From positions 78,574,085 to 78,638,084 of the forward strand of contig CM051458.1 of assembly GCA_028274465.1 (NCBI GenBank): a stretch of 64,000 bases of DNA, given 5' to 3'. The notes beneath the pieces are model-generated. The model saw nothing but the letters and a program-made list of their open reading frames with translations, did not search any database and was not told the origin of the DNA. Positions 44,592 through 56,430 of the stretch are shown here, piece by piece. Source of the stretch: Plantago ovata (taxonomy: Eukaryota > Streptophyta > Magnoliopsida > Lamiales > Plantaginaceae). The position numbers and the translations under genes are program-made. Numbering within the stretch: the first letter of the stretch is position 1; every line of letters starts with the position of its first letter.

Positions 44592-47500
44592 TCAAGCCTT
44601 AGCTTTCCCCTTTGCCTTGCCACTGCTGCTCCTTGTTGCAGGTTTTGGGAGATTGCTACTTGATGACTCTCCATCATTCCTCTTTCTCTTTTTTGTGGCC
44701 TGCCATATGTCACCCAATTTTCAGCAAGAATTCAACAAATACACACACAGTAGCCAAGTCACATAGGCACACTAATAGTCAGTCATACATACAAAAAAAA
44801 TACATTACTTACAGTATGCTTAGGAGCTAGAACTTGTTGAGTTGCCGGCTTAGTTTTGGTCTTGGCAGTAGCTTTGCCCTTTCCCTTACTCTTAACCTGG
44901 AACCATATAACACAGTATTAGCATTTGCAAATTGACAAAAACATGGAGAAATACACTTAGGTAATAATACAGAAAACTTACCAATGTTGGACACTTAGGT
45001 TTTGTGTGTCCTGCCTCACCACATATGCTACACTTCTTTGGTTTCCTTTGCAAGTGCAGTGGAGTCTCAGATTTTGGGACCTCTGATGGGTGTCTGATCC
45101 TACTCTTCTTGGGCCTCCCAGGTTTCTTCTCAATAACAGGTGGGGAACATGTGTCCTGAGTAAGATTGCTAGGCCAGAACCTGTGATCTGGGACTGTCTT
45201 CAATGACACTGTGAAATCATAGGCCCTCAAGTACGCCTCCTTTGTGTGGTTATAACTGACAAAGTTCTCAGCTTCATCCCTGTTGTGTGTAATTTCCACC
45301 CAAGAATGTCTACAACGGATCCCAGTTATATCCCATCTATTGCAATTGCAAGTCCTATCTTCCATGTTCACTATAAAGGTGAAATTATAGTCTTCAATCT
45401 CATAGATAGGACCTGATTCAGATTTCAAGACAAGCCTCCTAGATTGTTCAAATGTCTCATTTAACTTAGCCAATGCTCTAGGCATCAAACTAGTTGAACA
45501 TTTATAACCAAGCTTCTTTCTAAGCACAACCCTTCTCATAACCTGTCCTCTAAGTTCCTATACATATTGCAAATAAAAACAATAAAAAACATGGATTAAC
45601 AGGATGTGTATACATACAAGAGAACATTTAATGTAAAGAAGGGTACTAGTATTACCTCCATTAAGCTTAGAACAGAGTAGGCCCTTAGTGGCAGCACCCA
45701 TGAATTGAAGCATTCACTAAGGTTATTAGTGCAATGATCAATCTTGGGTGTAGGATCAAATGAATGTCTGGCCCATTCTGTTAGTGGAATGTCATTCAAG
45801 TAAGCATAGGCTTGTTCACTGATTTGCCTTATCTTACCCATTGCCTTGTTATGCCCATAAGCTGTGAAAGCAGTTGCAGCTTGCCAGTAGAATTTCCTCA
45901 GGAGTATGCTGCCCCATTTGAGCTTGAAGTTATCATATATATGTTTAGCACACCTCATATTGTAGACATGTGGTGCATTCTCCTCAATCACAGAAACCAA
46001 ACCCTACAAACAATTCAATGTTGCACATATTAGAAAGCAAACAAGGAGAATAACTTAAATCTTTGTAAAGTAAAAAAATAGTTCAAATAACATCATACCT
46101 TGCATCTGTCTGCCATAAAATGCCAATGCTTCTCTGAGTCCCAAGGTCCCACAAACATCTCCAAACAGTGCAGGAAGAAACCCCAGGATTCTTTGCATTC
46201 AGACTCAACCACAACCCATGCTACTGGAAATAATCCATAGTTTGCATCTGTTGACACAACACTGAGTAGTACTCCACCATACTTCCCTTTCAAGTGGCAC
46301 CCGTCGAAGAAAAGGAAGGGAGAGCACCCTTCCATGAAGCCTTGCTTCAGCCCATTCAAACCACAGAACAACCTCTTAAACAATGCAGGCCTCTCAATGT
46401 CAGGAGTAACATCCAATTCAACAGTGGACCCCGGATTGGTCCTGATCACCATCTCCCTATACTTGGGCATGAGTTTGAAAGCTTCTTCAGGGTTACCTCC
46501 CATGATTGCCATGGCTTTCTCTATGGCTCTCCACACTTTCATATAGGGAACAATCACTCCTATCTTCTTGTTGATCCACCTCTCAAGTTTTTTGGCACTT
46601 TGATTAGGGTGCTCTTTAAGTTGTTCAACAAATTTCTTGGCCAACCAGTTTGAATCTGCTTGCTTGACATCAACCTTTCTAACACATCTGTGTGTAGGTT
46701 CATAAACCTTGATCATCAAGGTCTGGCTATCATCTAATGCATTGGCATGAATATACCAGGGGCAACCTTTCTTTTTTGCAGCACAATAAGCTGTGTACCT
46801 GAAAGCATGAAAACAAGAACAAAGTGTAAGAGAAAGTATGTAACAGAAAGAAAAGTGTAAGAGAAAGTATGTAACAGAAAGTGAACTTAGCATGAAACTA
46901 ATACCTGGTCTTCTCATTCTTTCTAAATGCAATTGTGAAGCCTCTCTTGATCACAAAATCTTTCATTTTGCTCCTTAGTTCAGCCACACAAGTAAACATT
47001 TGGCCAACCTTAAAGTCCTCACCAACATGTTCTTGATTATCCTCAAACTCATCTCCTACAAAACCTGTCTCATTAATTTCAAGATCATGATCACTCAAGT
47101 AACCAATGTCATCACCCTTATTTGTTTCTGCCACAGGCTCAGGCTCATTCTCCTCAGTTTGTCCACCATCTTCCTCAGCATTTGGTGGGGTATCATCATC
47201 ATCAAAATATGACCCCTCATCTTTCTTGTGACCAACAGCTATATCTTCCTCTTCATCTACCACAGTGTCAGGGGGTCTACACTCCCAATCAATTCCTATC
47301 TCATCTGCATCCACCAAGTCATCTATTTCATCTTCATCCATCTCAATTATAGGGGGTAACTGGTTATCTTCCTCACTAGCAGACTCAAGCATATCACCCC
47401 CAGCATACAAGCTATCATCACTATCATCACTATGATCATGTTCTTCAACCAAAAAATCATCACTATCATCATGCCAATCCTCAACCTCAACCACAAAATC

Positions 47501-48418
47501 CTCCATGTTATTATTTCCAGTCATGGCAGGCTCCTCAACAACACTCTCTCCTGCTTCCTCCTCAACAATTTTCTCCCCTGCCTGCTCCTCAACAATATTC
47601 TCCCCTGCCTGCTCCTCCACAATTCTCTCCCCTGCCTGCTCCTCCTCATTCAACAATTCATTCTCCCTCACTGGATCATTCATCTCCAGTATAGTCCTAA
47701 GTAGCCCCTCAAAATCAATCCTCTCCACCTCATTCTTAGTCATGGGGTTATTCTTTACTGGAGTTGGAGTTGTGAATTGAGGTATATAGGGGGGTGTGTT
47801 TTCTGTCTCATTTATTGGCTGGGGTTCAGGAGATTTGGGGGTATTAGGCATGTGTATAGGGGACTGATTTGGTTCTTGAGTAGGTTGAGTAGCTTGTGTT
47901 TGAGGTGGGATTTCTTCCTCTGTCAAGTCAATCACATCAGCAGGATTTTTAGGGAATCTTTTTGGCTTTGGAGGTATAGGTTTGTTTCCCCTTTTCCTAA
48001 ACAATCTCCTCCTAGGTGGTTGTGGTTCAGACAAGGGAACTTCAAAATCATAATCAACATTATCAAGTGTAGAACTAGAAGCACCTTTCTTTTTTTTACA
48101 CTTATCTTTAGGTGTGTGCTGAGCAAGTGGAATAACATCATCTAGTGTCAAGTGCACTTCAATTTCCCTATTTTTCATGTTTTTCTCAAACATCATATTA
48201 ACAGAACCATCACTCTGAACATCTATTGTTGAACCATCCTCACATTCAGCCATCATGTTAAAAAACAGAGAGCCCTCAGCCTGTATCCTTTCTAACATAT
48301 ATCTATTCACATCATCAAGCATTCGGTTAAAAGAGTACCTCTTTTGGTCGATATTGGTGATTGTGTAGTTAAGATCACCAAAGCGGAACCGGGTATCAAA
48401 CTTTTTGTGCACCACCAT
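44592..48418 (-). CDS. MULE transposase (MURA-like), six exons, apparently intact
   Basis: Exons (minus strand) 48418-46905, 46798-46099, 46003-45656, 45557-44982, 44896-44813, 44699-44592. All introns are GT-AG, phases agree, and the total is 1,109 residues. Domain order: N-terminal region about 1-110 (RFGDLNYTITNIDQKRYSFN); a long acidic linker with a degenerate 10-residue repeat (VEEQAGENI and variants); a MuDR-type DNA-binding region (FKVGQMFTCVAELRSKMKDF ... RGFTIAFRKNEKTRYTAYC, GCPWYIHA); the MULE catalytic domain (FLFFDGCHLKGKYGGVLL, WHFMADRCKG); a SWIM zinc finger (CNCNRWDITGIRCRH); a CCHC knuckle (CSICGEAGHTKPKC); and a lysine-rich tail. The start is the first ATG in frame. It should catalyse cut-and-paste transposition in the nucleus. 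No stop or frameshift was found. Confidence 0.9.
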
Positions 48419-49061
48419 GATTTCCAATACCACAGCAAACTGGAAAAAAAAACAAAAAGAAAAAGAAAAAAAATTGAGCAGAAATCTCGTATAAACCCTA
48501 GTTCAAATGGAAACTAATATTAACAGCAATCCGGCCAAACTATGATGCAAATATGATACCATACGACCATAAACAACATGAATTAGCAAAAAAAAAAAAA
48601 AAGTAAAATTGAAGTTCGAATAACATACCGTATTTTCAGTCGCCGATACCGTAATGCGGCCAACCAAAGTCGTTGATACAGTGAGAGGATCAAACAGAGA
48701 TGACGACGCAACAGTTTTTCACCAAAATTCGGTCGATTATGGTTGGAAATTGAGGTGGAGGGAAGCGTTAATGGAGGTGGTGAAGAACAAGCGGGACAGA
48801 GCAAAAGGGGAAATAAGGGTTTGGTTTTAATTTCTGCGTATTTAATTCCCTAACAGACAAAAATAGTGTTTTAATATAAGACCGTGTTTGGATGTTAAAA
48901 TTGGAGGAGAGAGAGAACGCCGGAGTCAACACCGGACGATGACTTGGGTTTTTTTGTAATTTTCCGCGATAGATGGACTAGGATGAAAAGTAGATGTTTA
49001 GTGGGGGTATCAAAAGTAATTATGTCTTGATTTTATTAGACATAAAATTTAAATGTCTACA

Positions 49062-50543
49062 AATGCCCTTTCGTAACTTGTTCATAAATAACGTTGCAAA
49101 GACGTGTCTTGAATGAACGAGTTACGATTTATTTTATCTCTCTTTTTTTTTTTTTTTTTATTATTTGGACCAAGATTTCTGACTTGATCAAATTATTCCC
49201 AATTCATTGTTATAGCCTTTGGACTAAGATTTGGACCAACTTCACGTGAAAGTATGAAATGAAACAAGGAGTGAAGGCTTTGAGGCTTTAGCAATAAAAT
49301 GGCCAGCAATCCAGCATAACGGACCTTCATTCACAGGCCCAATTTGGACCTTTCAAGTTTCAACTTTGCTGGCCCACAGATTAATCTTCTTCCTCACGTT
49401 TTAGTTCTGTGAGTCTCCAAAACAGAACCGCGCTTCCGAAACAGAGCAGGTCTCTTCCCTGACTTTCAAATTCAACTCAACCTCGTTTTTAACTCGGACT
49501 CTAACCCATTCATGAGTTTACAATATCAGAATCTTGAAACAAATATTATAATTTATTGCAAACTCTTAATCTTGCGTGAAATCCTTCAATATCACTCCGA
49601 ATTTGACTTCGATTCCATTCCGAATTCAATCTGTCAGTGATTATTTGCCTTAAGAGACATACTCGGGACTATAAGACCAGATACAATCCATTACGAACTC
49701 CATCACATGAGCCTGAATCTTCTGTTTTGACTTTGATTTCGATTCGAACTCAATTTGCAATGAGACACGGACTCTTATATCAAGGCCTATATAAGGAGCA
49801 TCAATTCATTCATTCATTCATCTTCACATACGCCATCGAAGAGGAAGAGAAAAGCCGGAGGTTTGTTTCTTTAATTCTTGTCGGCCGCAGTAAGTTTCAC
49901 CGTTTCTTGCCCCTTTCTCCTTTTCTTCTTATTTACAGACTAAATTGGGATAACAATAGTTATTTGCAAATCAGTCCTTCACCTTCTCTTCTTTTTTTTT
50001 TTTAATTCTTTTTAACTTGGATCATACGTTTTCTTGCTTTTACGTACATACTAGTACTTACTCGATGTCCCTTGATTCTAGAATCTACCAGCTTTGACTT
50101 TATTTTATTAATCCACAGATATAACACTTTGTTCGTTGCAAGTACCACCAAGAAGTTGCTAACGATTGTACGTAGTAGGCGACTGAGGTAATTTCTCGTT
50201 CTTTCCCCTTCTTTTTTATTTCTTTGTGTAACCCCTTTTCTTTATGTACTTCTCTCTTGTTTATTTTCTTTCTTTTGCAGAATTTGGGTCGTAAGGAATT
50301 GCGCATTATTTTGAAGGTTCAAGCCGATCCGTGCATCAATTTTGAAGACTCGGGCAACTTCCACATTGTCCATCAACTTTGACGACTCGGGTAACTTCCA
50401 CGTTATCCACCAAATTTGAAGACTCGGGCAACTTCCACGTTGTCCATCAACCTTGAAGACTGGGGCAACTTCCACGTTGTCCATCAACCTTGAAGACTCG
50501 CTACCTAAATTTTGCCCCTTATTGAAGACTTTGCTCTTGCGCA
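49062..50543. other. Non-coding region between 3' LTR and antisense gene of element C
   Basis: Acts as the leader or promoter side of the plus-strand mobile-domain gene. It has several T-rich runs ending in CAG (for example tttcttttgcag at 50270-50281) that could be acceptor sites for an upstream intron, and the 37-bp array at 50344-50500. No protein gene was recognised; a 122-codon frame at 49637-50005 shows no domain. Confidence 0.5.
50344..50500. repeat. 37-bp tandem repeat, about 4.3 copies
   Basis: Units start at 50344, 50381, 50418, 50455 and 50492 with gaagactcgggcaacttcca, followed by cgttgtccatcaac. Spacing is exactly 37 bp, with one to four substitutions per copy. It lies immediately before the antisense gene. 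Confidence 0.9.
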
Positions 50544-53358
50544 ATGGTGTTTTTTGAACACTCCTCATCATCCCGCGGGAAATACTTGCGCATCACCGAT
50601 AGCAAGAAACATATGAAAGACACTATTTTACCTGTCGGGACCCCGCAATTTGAACCTTATGTGGAATTTCCGAAGTTTATTCCCAAGCTCCATGTAGAAG
50701 AATGGACCACGAGAGCGGGTACGTCCAAGAATGACAAGACGGAAAAGTGGGTTTTGAAAGGTGCACATCATGACGTTCCAACGACTAGTAACCCTGTACC
50801 GCTGGTGGGTGCTGATTACTTCTCAACCGTAGGTTCAAAAATCATTGACGGTGAAGTAGCATGGGAAGACACGAAGCTTGACTTTCCCGGGGAATTTCGA
50901 TTCTACAAGGGTTATTGGGAGTGGACAGAGGATGTACTCTCTCGTTGTAAATTTACTCTTGAGGGTGCAGAGATTTATGGCTCCGTTTATGCGTCATTGT
51001 TTACATATGACCGAGATGTGGAGATCATGAAGGCCTTTTGCGAAGCTTGGTGTTCCCGAACTAATACTCTCCTCACATCTCCTGGGGAGTTATCGATCAG
51101 CCTGTGGGACTTGCGGCAGAATTGCGGGCTTCCTATTAGAGGAGTAAATTACGATGAAGTTGTTCCTGCTGCAGATGAGCTTGCAAACACCGTTATTACG
51201 CAATCATCATGCATGCGTCTTTTCCATGCTTTCCACTTGCTCAATTCTCGTGAGAATAACAATAATGGAGACGACTCTAAAGAACCGTCAGTTTCTATCA
51301 ATGCTTGGATTGCGTTTTGGTGGAAAGGGAAAACAGTTTACTCTAGGCCTCCCATACGTCCGGATGCTCCATGTGATACTCCTGTCACTAACCAAACGCG
51401 TTCGAAGCGGACTCATAACCCGACTGGTGATCTCGAAAGACCCAAGGCTTGGTCACAGGAGGATTTAAGCATGTTTGGGACGCTTGACGTCGCGGCGTCC
51501 TTGCGAGATGAAGTATTCTTAGCGGCCCATCTTGCTTGCTGGCTTTGTGTATTTGTTTTGCCCATTAAAGATATTGGATATATTCGTCCTGGTGTTTTCA
51601 AAATGGCCAGCTATTTGGCTTCGGGCAGAAAAATAAGTCTTGCCACTCCTGTGCTAGCCTCAATTTATCGTGGGCTTAATTCGATTTCGGCGTCCCAACG
51701 ACCTCCTCGTGCAAATTTCCATGCCCCCATGCATTTTGTCTATAGTTGGCTTGCTACGCGCTTCTGGACTCATTTTAATTTGGCCAAAGTTTCAGACAAT
51801 GCTAATATGGCGAACTTTTCTGGTGAAAATGGAGCTCGGCGTTTCTCACCACTAGCAGCCCGTACAAGAATATTTAAAGGAGACACCGTTTGTTGGAATA
51901 TTACTAGTGGTCCTCGCCGTTTCTATTTCCTATATGTGGATAATAACACGACATCGTCTGAGGAACGAAGTTATTTTTCCATTATTCGCTCGGGCCACTT
52001 GGCTTTGCGTGATGGCGAGGGTTTTGTTATTGAGCCGTATAATCCTCATCGATTTAGCAGACAATTTGGCTTTTATCAACAATACCCAGGATCTCTTGCT
52101 AGGGATGTCCGTTATGCCAATCTTGCTGAGGGTTTGCGCTATTGGAGGACGACCGCCTTGCGTAACTCCAAGGAGAGGGCGTGGTTCCCGAACAAGATCG
52201 AGCGCCCTAGAACATTTTGTTCAAGACAATTCTCTACTTGGTGGGGAGAAGTGTTCTGTCGAAGTGTTGATGGTAGGGTCGATGCTTTGGCTTCTTCGAG
52301 ACCTAGACATCCTTCTAGGGAGCGAAATAACCGGTCTCCCTGTAAAGATCGTGTGGACGAACATGATGAGGACGACATTTCGTTCGAAGTGGATGAGATA
52401 ACCACTCACAGAGGTACCCCATTGACTATTTTCTTTTCCCTTTTTTTTTTTTTTTTTTTTAATGTAGAAAACTTGTTTCGTTGCAGGGAGCGGTAAAAGA
52501 CAAGCCTCTAGTGGTAGTGAGAGCAGTAACAATGCCGGAGACCGTCACTAGAAAAGGGCGAAGAAAGATCTCAACATGCAAGATGCCAAGACTTCTATTC
52601 CCGTGAAGACCCCAGTCGCTAGCGATAAAGGCAATGATCAAGGGAAGCAGATTGTTGAGGTTGATTCCGGTGACGACTGCTCTGGGGACACGGAAGAAAT
52701 AAGTAATATTGCTGATCTACCAAAGAATACGACTTGTCTGCCTGTTGTCAAAGCTGCATCTCCTTGTGCCTCAGTTTTCCATGCGGGCCATTTTATTTCT
52801 ACCACCTACAGAGACATTGTGGATTTTACCTGGCAGCGTCTTCAGGATAAACTTGCAAGTACTAAACTGGACGACATTTCTTCCATTCAAGATGAGATTT
52901 GGAAGATTGTGGGCTCACTTGAAGCTTTCGAAGTTGACCTATCTCCAATGAAGAACTTGTTGACATCATTCTTTGATCAAGTTGCTTTGTATGATGCGGC
53001 TAGATCTCAGTTAGCGGACAAGCAACCCGATGAGTCTCACACTCAACAACTTAACGAAGCCATGGATCTTTTATAAAATACGCAGACGAAGGAGAAACTT
53101 GAAGCCGATCGCCTTGCATCTATGCACGCAGAGCTCAAGGCGCTTAAGCAGAAGATTAAAGACTTGACTTCTTCGGCAAAGGCTCAAACCGATGTCGTGG
53201 TTTCGCTGCAGAATGAAGTGTCCGAACTTGATCAAAAGGTGACCATGCTTAAGGATGTCCCAGTATCGACTAAGGAAGACATAGCAAATCTGGAATCACT
53301 CAAGGCTGAGTTGACTAATGCACTTGAAGACTTGAAGGTTGCGAAGACTTTTGCTTGA
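50544..53358 (+). pseudogene. Antisense plant-mobile-domain (PMD) gene of element C, one intron, two stops
   Basis: Opposite to gag-pol. Exon 1 is 50544-52413; an intron with GT at 52414, a T-tract and ttgcag is followed by exon 2 at 52487-53358. In the spliced frame (913 residues) the only breaks are TAG at 52549-52551 and TAA at 53074-53076. Exon 1 carries the aminotransferase-like plant mobile domain: VYASLFTYDRDVEIMKAFCE, GELSISLWDLRQNCGLPIRG, a short FHLLN segment, AWIAFWWKGKTVYSRPP, and FLAAHLACWLCVFVLPIKD. Exon 2 is a lysine/glutamate-rich coiled coil (LKALKQKIKDLTSSAKAQTD). PMD proteins occur as host genes (MAIN/MAIL) and inside plant transposons, including antisense ORFs of Tat elements. 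A role in host silencing interplay is conjecture. The stops suggest this copy is dead or truncated. Confidence 0.82.
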
Positions 53359-53987
53359 CAATTTCTCTTTTGTTTCTGTTATTTTGTCATCTTTTATTAC
53401 TCATGCAAAGATTGTTTTTTTCTTTTCACAAATAAAAAATATTGCTTTATGTTTTCTTGTTTGCATCATATGTGTATTCGTCTTGATTTTCCATGCAACT
53501 TCGTAGCAATACTTTATACATTCGCTTGCAATTCACACCAACAAACCTCTTTTTAAATGTTGCGACTGAACTTAGAATTTCTAAGTTGCCTACGTACCTT
53601 ACAAAAGGATCAAGTCATCACGTAGTTCAAGATATTTCTTTTGAAAAGAGGGGGGGGGGTGCCATACACAGTTTTAACTCGTGCGGGCCAGGAGTATCTA
53701 TTAATTAACCACCTTAGACAAAGTGGGGGTTGAAGTTTAACCACATAAAACACCTTTGGTGGGGAAGTTAACAGTTTAACCACATATGTTACCATTTGGT
53801 GGTTACCGTACACAGTTTATACTCATGCGGGTCAGGAGATATTGGTGCCCCTGTTTCTTTTGAGGGCGCCTTTTTTTTTTTTTTTTTGGTGCCCCTGTTT
53901 CTTTTGAGGGCACCGTTTTTTCTTTTTTTCTTTTTTTTTTTTTGGGTGCCCCTGTTTCTTTTGAGTGCACCGTTCTTTTTTTTTTTT
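53359..53987. other. Non-coding spacer with short repeats between the two coding strands of element C
   Basis: Holds a 10-G run at about 53650, two imperfect 'gtttaaccacata...ccttt/attt ggtgg' repeats (53735-53810), and three copies of 'ggtgcccctgtttcttttgag' at about 53850-53975 separated by long T-runs. It separates the converging ends of the antisense gene and the integrase. Confidence 0.6.
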
Positions 53988-55229
53988 TTATGGGTAGTAT
54001 CGTTTTAAGAATTTCCCGTTGATTGGGCCAACTCTTAAACCGTCTTCAGCAACTAACTTGTATGCTCCACTGTTGTAAGCTTCTATTATTACATACGGAC
54101 CATCCCACTTTGACAGAAACTTATTCCCTGTTTTGTGGGTTATGATGATGGGTCTTCTGACAGCGAGCACCAAGTCTCCAATTTGAAAGGATCGTGTGCG
54201 CACCTTCTTGTTAAAGGCTCTAGACAGACGAGCTTGGTAGCATTCAAGTCTTTGTTGAGCTTCGAGTCTCTTTTCATCCAATCCTTCTAACTCTTCAAGG
54301 CGTAAACAAATGTTTTCTTCTTCAGAGAGACCTTCTTGGATTGCTACTCTTAAGGATGGGATATGTTGCTCGAGCGGAAGGACTGCCTCTACGCCATACA
54401 CCAATGAGTAGGGCGTTGCTTGTGTAGGAGTTCTATGAGTTGTCCTGTAAGCCCATAAGGCTTCTCCAACTCTTTCATGCCAATCCCTTCTTGTCTTTGC
54501 GACGATCTTCTTCAACAAATTGCACAGCGTCTTGTTGAAAGCTTCAGCGAGGCCATTGGCGGCAGCATTGTACATTGAAAATTTCCTTTGCTTGAAACCA
54601 AATTTTTCGCATAGCTTGTCGATGAGACTATTGCAGAAAGACTTCCCATTGTCGGTGATTATGTATCGAGGAATCCCATAGCGATAAATGATGTTCGTGC
54701 GAATAAAGTCGGCGACATTCTCTTTCTTAACTTCTTTCAGAGGTACAACTTCAGCCCATTTAGAGAAGTAATCTGTTGCTGCCAAGATGTATTGATGGCC
54801 AGCAGATGATTTTGTCATCGGTCCTTCTACATCTAGTCCCCACGCGTCAAATGTCCAAGACGCGACAGTTGGATGCAATGGCTCAGGCGGTTGATGGATA
54901 AAGTTAGCATGGAATTGACATGCTTGACACCTTTTCGCATAATCCATGCAATCTTGGACCATTGTGGGCCAATAGTATCCCATCTTCTTGATTCGGAAGT
55001 GTAACTTTGGGCCATATTGATGCGCACCGCAGACTCGAGAATGAGCTTCCTCCATTGCTTGCAAAGCTTCTTCCTCTCCCAAGCAACGTAAGAAGACTTC
55101 ATTGAAAGAGCGCCTGTAAAGTGTGTCATTGTAGTATATGAAGCGGGTTGCGCGACGTCTGATTTCTGGCCTTCGTCGTGGTTCATTAGGCAATTTGTCA
55201 TACTTCAAGTAATCCACCAAACATTGGCG
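53988..55229 (-). pseudogene. Integrase of element C
   Basis: An open frame of 410 codons that follows RNase H in the same frame after TAG at 55230-55232 (EIEKED*RQCLVDYLKY, where W is the likely ancestral residue). It contains the HHCC zinc region (HSRVCGAHQYGPKLHF ... CQACQFHANFIH), the catalytic core (AWGLDVEGPM, ITDNGKSF, NAAANGLAEAFNK) with D, D and E all present, the LWAYRTTHRTPTQATPYSLV segment and a C-terminal IGDLVLAVRRPII region. It ends GKFLKRYYP. The domain itself is intact, and only the upstream stop separates it from pol. Confidence 0.9.
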
Positions 55230-56430
55230 CTAATCCTCTTTCTCAATCTCATGTACTTCTATAGCATGGATTTCTTCTTTGCCTTCACCATCATTATCAT
55301 CAAGTGATGGAGGGATAATCCAACTTTGGCAAATAGGAACACTAAACTTTGTTTTAGGCATTGTGAGAGTAGAAGCAAGTTTTGCTAAAGCATCTGCTTG
55401 CCCATTTTCACCTCTCGGAATGTGTTGGACTGATACTTCTCCAAGCCACGCAATCAATTTCCTAGCATAGTCGACATATGGAACTAGTTCATCCTTCTTA
55501 ACATCGTATTCTCCAGATAGCTGTTTGACTACCAATTGAGAGTCGCCATACACATCAAGTTGCAAATGCTTTGCGTCCACTGCCATTTCTAAACCAAGTA
55601 TTAAGGCTTGGTATTCTGCGACATTATTTGAGCAATTTTGAGTTAGAGTGAATGAGTATGGCAGCACACTTCCATCTGGTGAGATAAATACGACTCCATC
55701 CCCCGCACCATTTCTATGAGAAGCACCATCAAAGTACATCTTCCAGGGTTGGGTTACTTCGATTGTCAGGACATCTTCATCGGGTAAGTCATCCATCAGC
55801 TCCCAATCGGCAGGAATAGGGTGATCGGCCAGGAAATCGGCTATGACTTGTCCTTTCACAGCCTTTTGGGGTACATAGGTAATCTCGAACTGTTGGAGCT
55901 GTAAGTACCATCTTGCCAGCCTATCAAAAAGTACTGGCCTTGTCATGACATACTTTAATGGGTTAGCCTTTGAGACAAGACGAACCGTATGTGCATGGAA
56001 GTAATGCTTCAACTTTTGGATTGCAAAGATGAGGGATAAGCATAGCTTCTCTATGGGAGAATACTTCAGTTCATTAGGTGTCATTGTTCGGCTTAAGTAG
56101 TAGAGCGCATTTTCCTTTCCTCCGTCATTTTCTTGGGCGAGTAGTGCTCCAACGGAACTCTCTTGTGCAGCGATATATAAAATCAACGGGCGGCCTGGTT
56201 TTGGAGCTGCTAACACCGGAGGATTCATGAGGTATGATTTTATGCTCTCAAATGCATTTCTACATGACTGATCCCATTCAAACGGAACATCTTTCTTCAT
56301 GAGGTGACTGAACGGTTGACATCTTCCAGCGAGATTGGATATGAACCTTCGAAGATATGCTACCTTCCCTCTCAAGATTTTGAGCTCATGAATGTTGCGC
56401 GGCTCAGGCATCTTCACAATTGCATTCTAT
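55230..56430 (-). pseudogene. RNase H and second RNase H-like domain of element C
   Basis: RNase H: LAYLRRF-like start (KVAYLRRFISNLAGRCQPFS), FEWDQSCRNAFESIKSYLMN, ALYYLSRTMTPNELKYSPIE, then GQVIADFLADHPIP. The second, archaeal-type RNase H-like domain follows: MYFDGASHRNGAGDGVVFIS, NNVAEYQALILGLEMAVD, VYGDSQLVVKQLSGEY and ENGQADALAKLAS. A 1-bp insertion near 56425-56430 (gaatgc where gatgc is expected) puts this block in a different frame from RT. Confidence 0.9.

Larger units (their letters stand above)
43518..49026 (-). mobile_element. Mutator-like element (MULE) with intact transposase and second convergent gene
   Basis: Flanked by a perfect 9-bp direct repeat ttgatttta (43509-43517 and 49027-49035), the signature of Mutator-type insertion. 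Comparison with the uninterrupted LTR at 62670-62700 proves the empty site. The termini are short imperfect inverted repeats: left GGGCAAATTACTTCTGGTAC, right (other strand) GACATAATTACTTTTGATAC, sharing AATTACTT.TG.TACCCC. Inside, transposase (minus) and a GRF-type zinc-finger-like gene (plus) converge. Length is 5,509 bp. Intact genes and a perfect duplication suggest recent movement. Confidence 0.93.
42732..49061 (-). repeat. 3' LTR of element C, interrupted by MULE
   Basis: LTR parts 42732-43517 and 49036-49061 match the 5' LTR at 61899-62710; the repeated ttgatttta at 49027-49035 is the MULE duplication. Intact length is 812 bp, TG...CA. By eye it is almost identical to the other LTR (occasional substitutions such as gacatggcatc against gacatgacatc). 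Confidence 0.92.

Noticed and set aside
47505-47780. Plus-strand frame with repeated SSTIFSPACSS
   Set aside because: Antisense shadow of the acidic repeat of the MULE transposase, which is supported by splice sites and domains.
49637-50005. 122-codon plus-strand frame before the PMD gene
   Set aside because: T-rich composition, no domain; more likely leader of the antisense gene.
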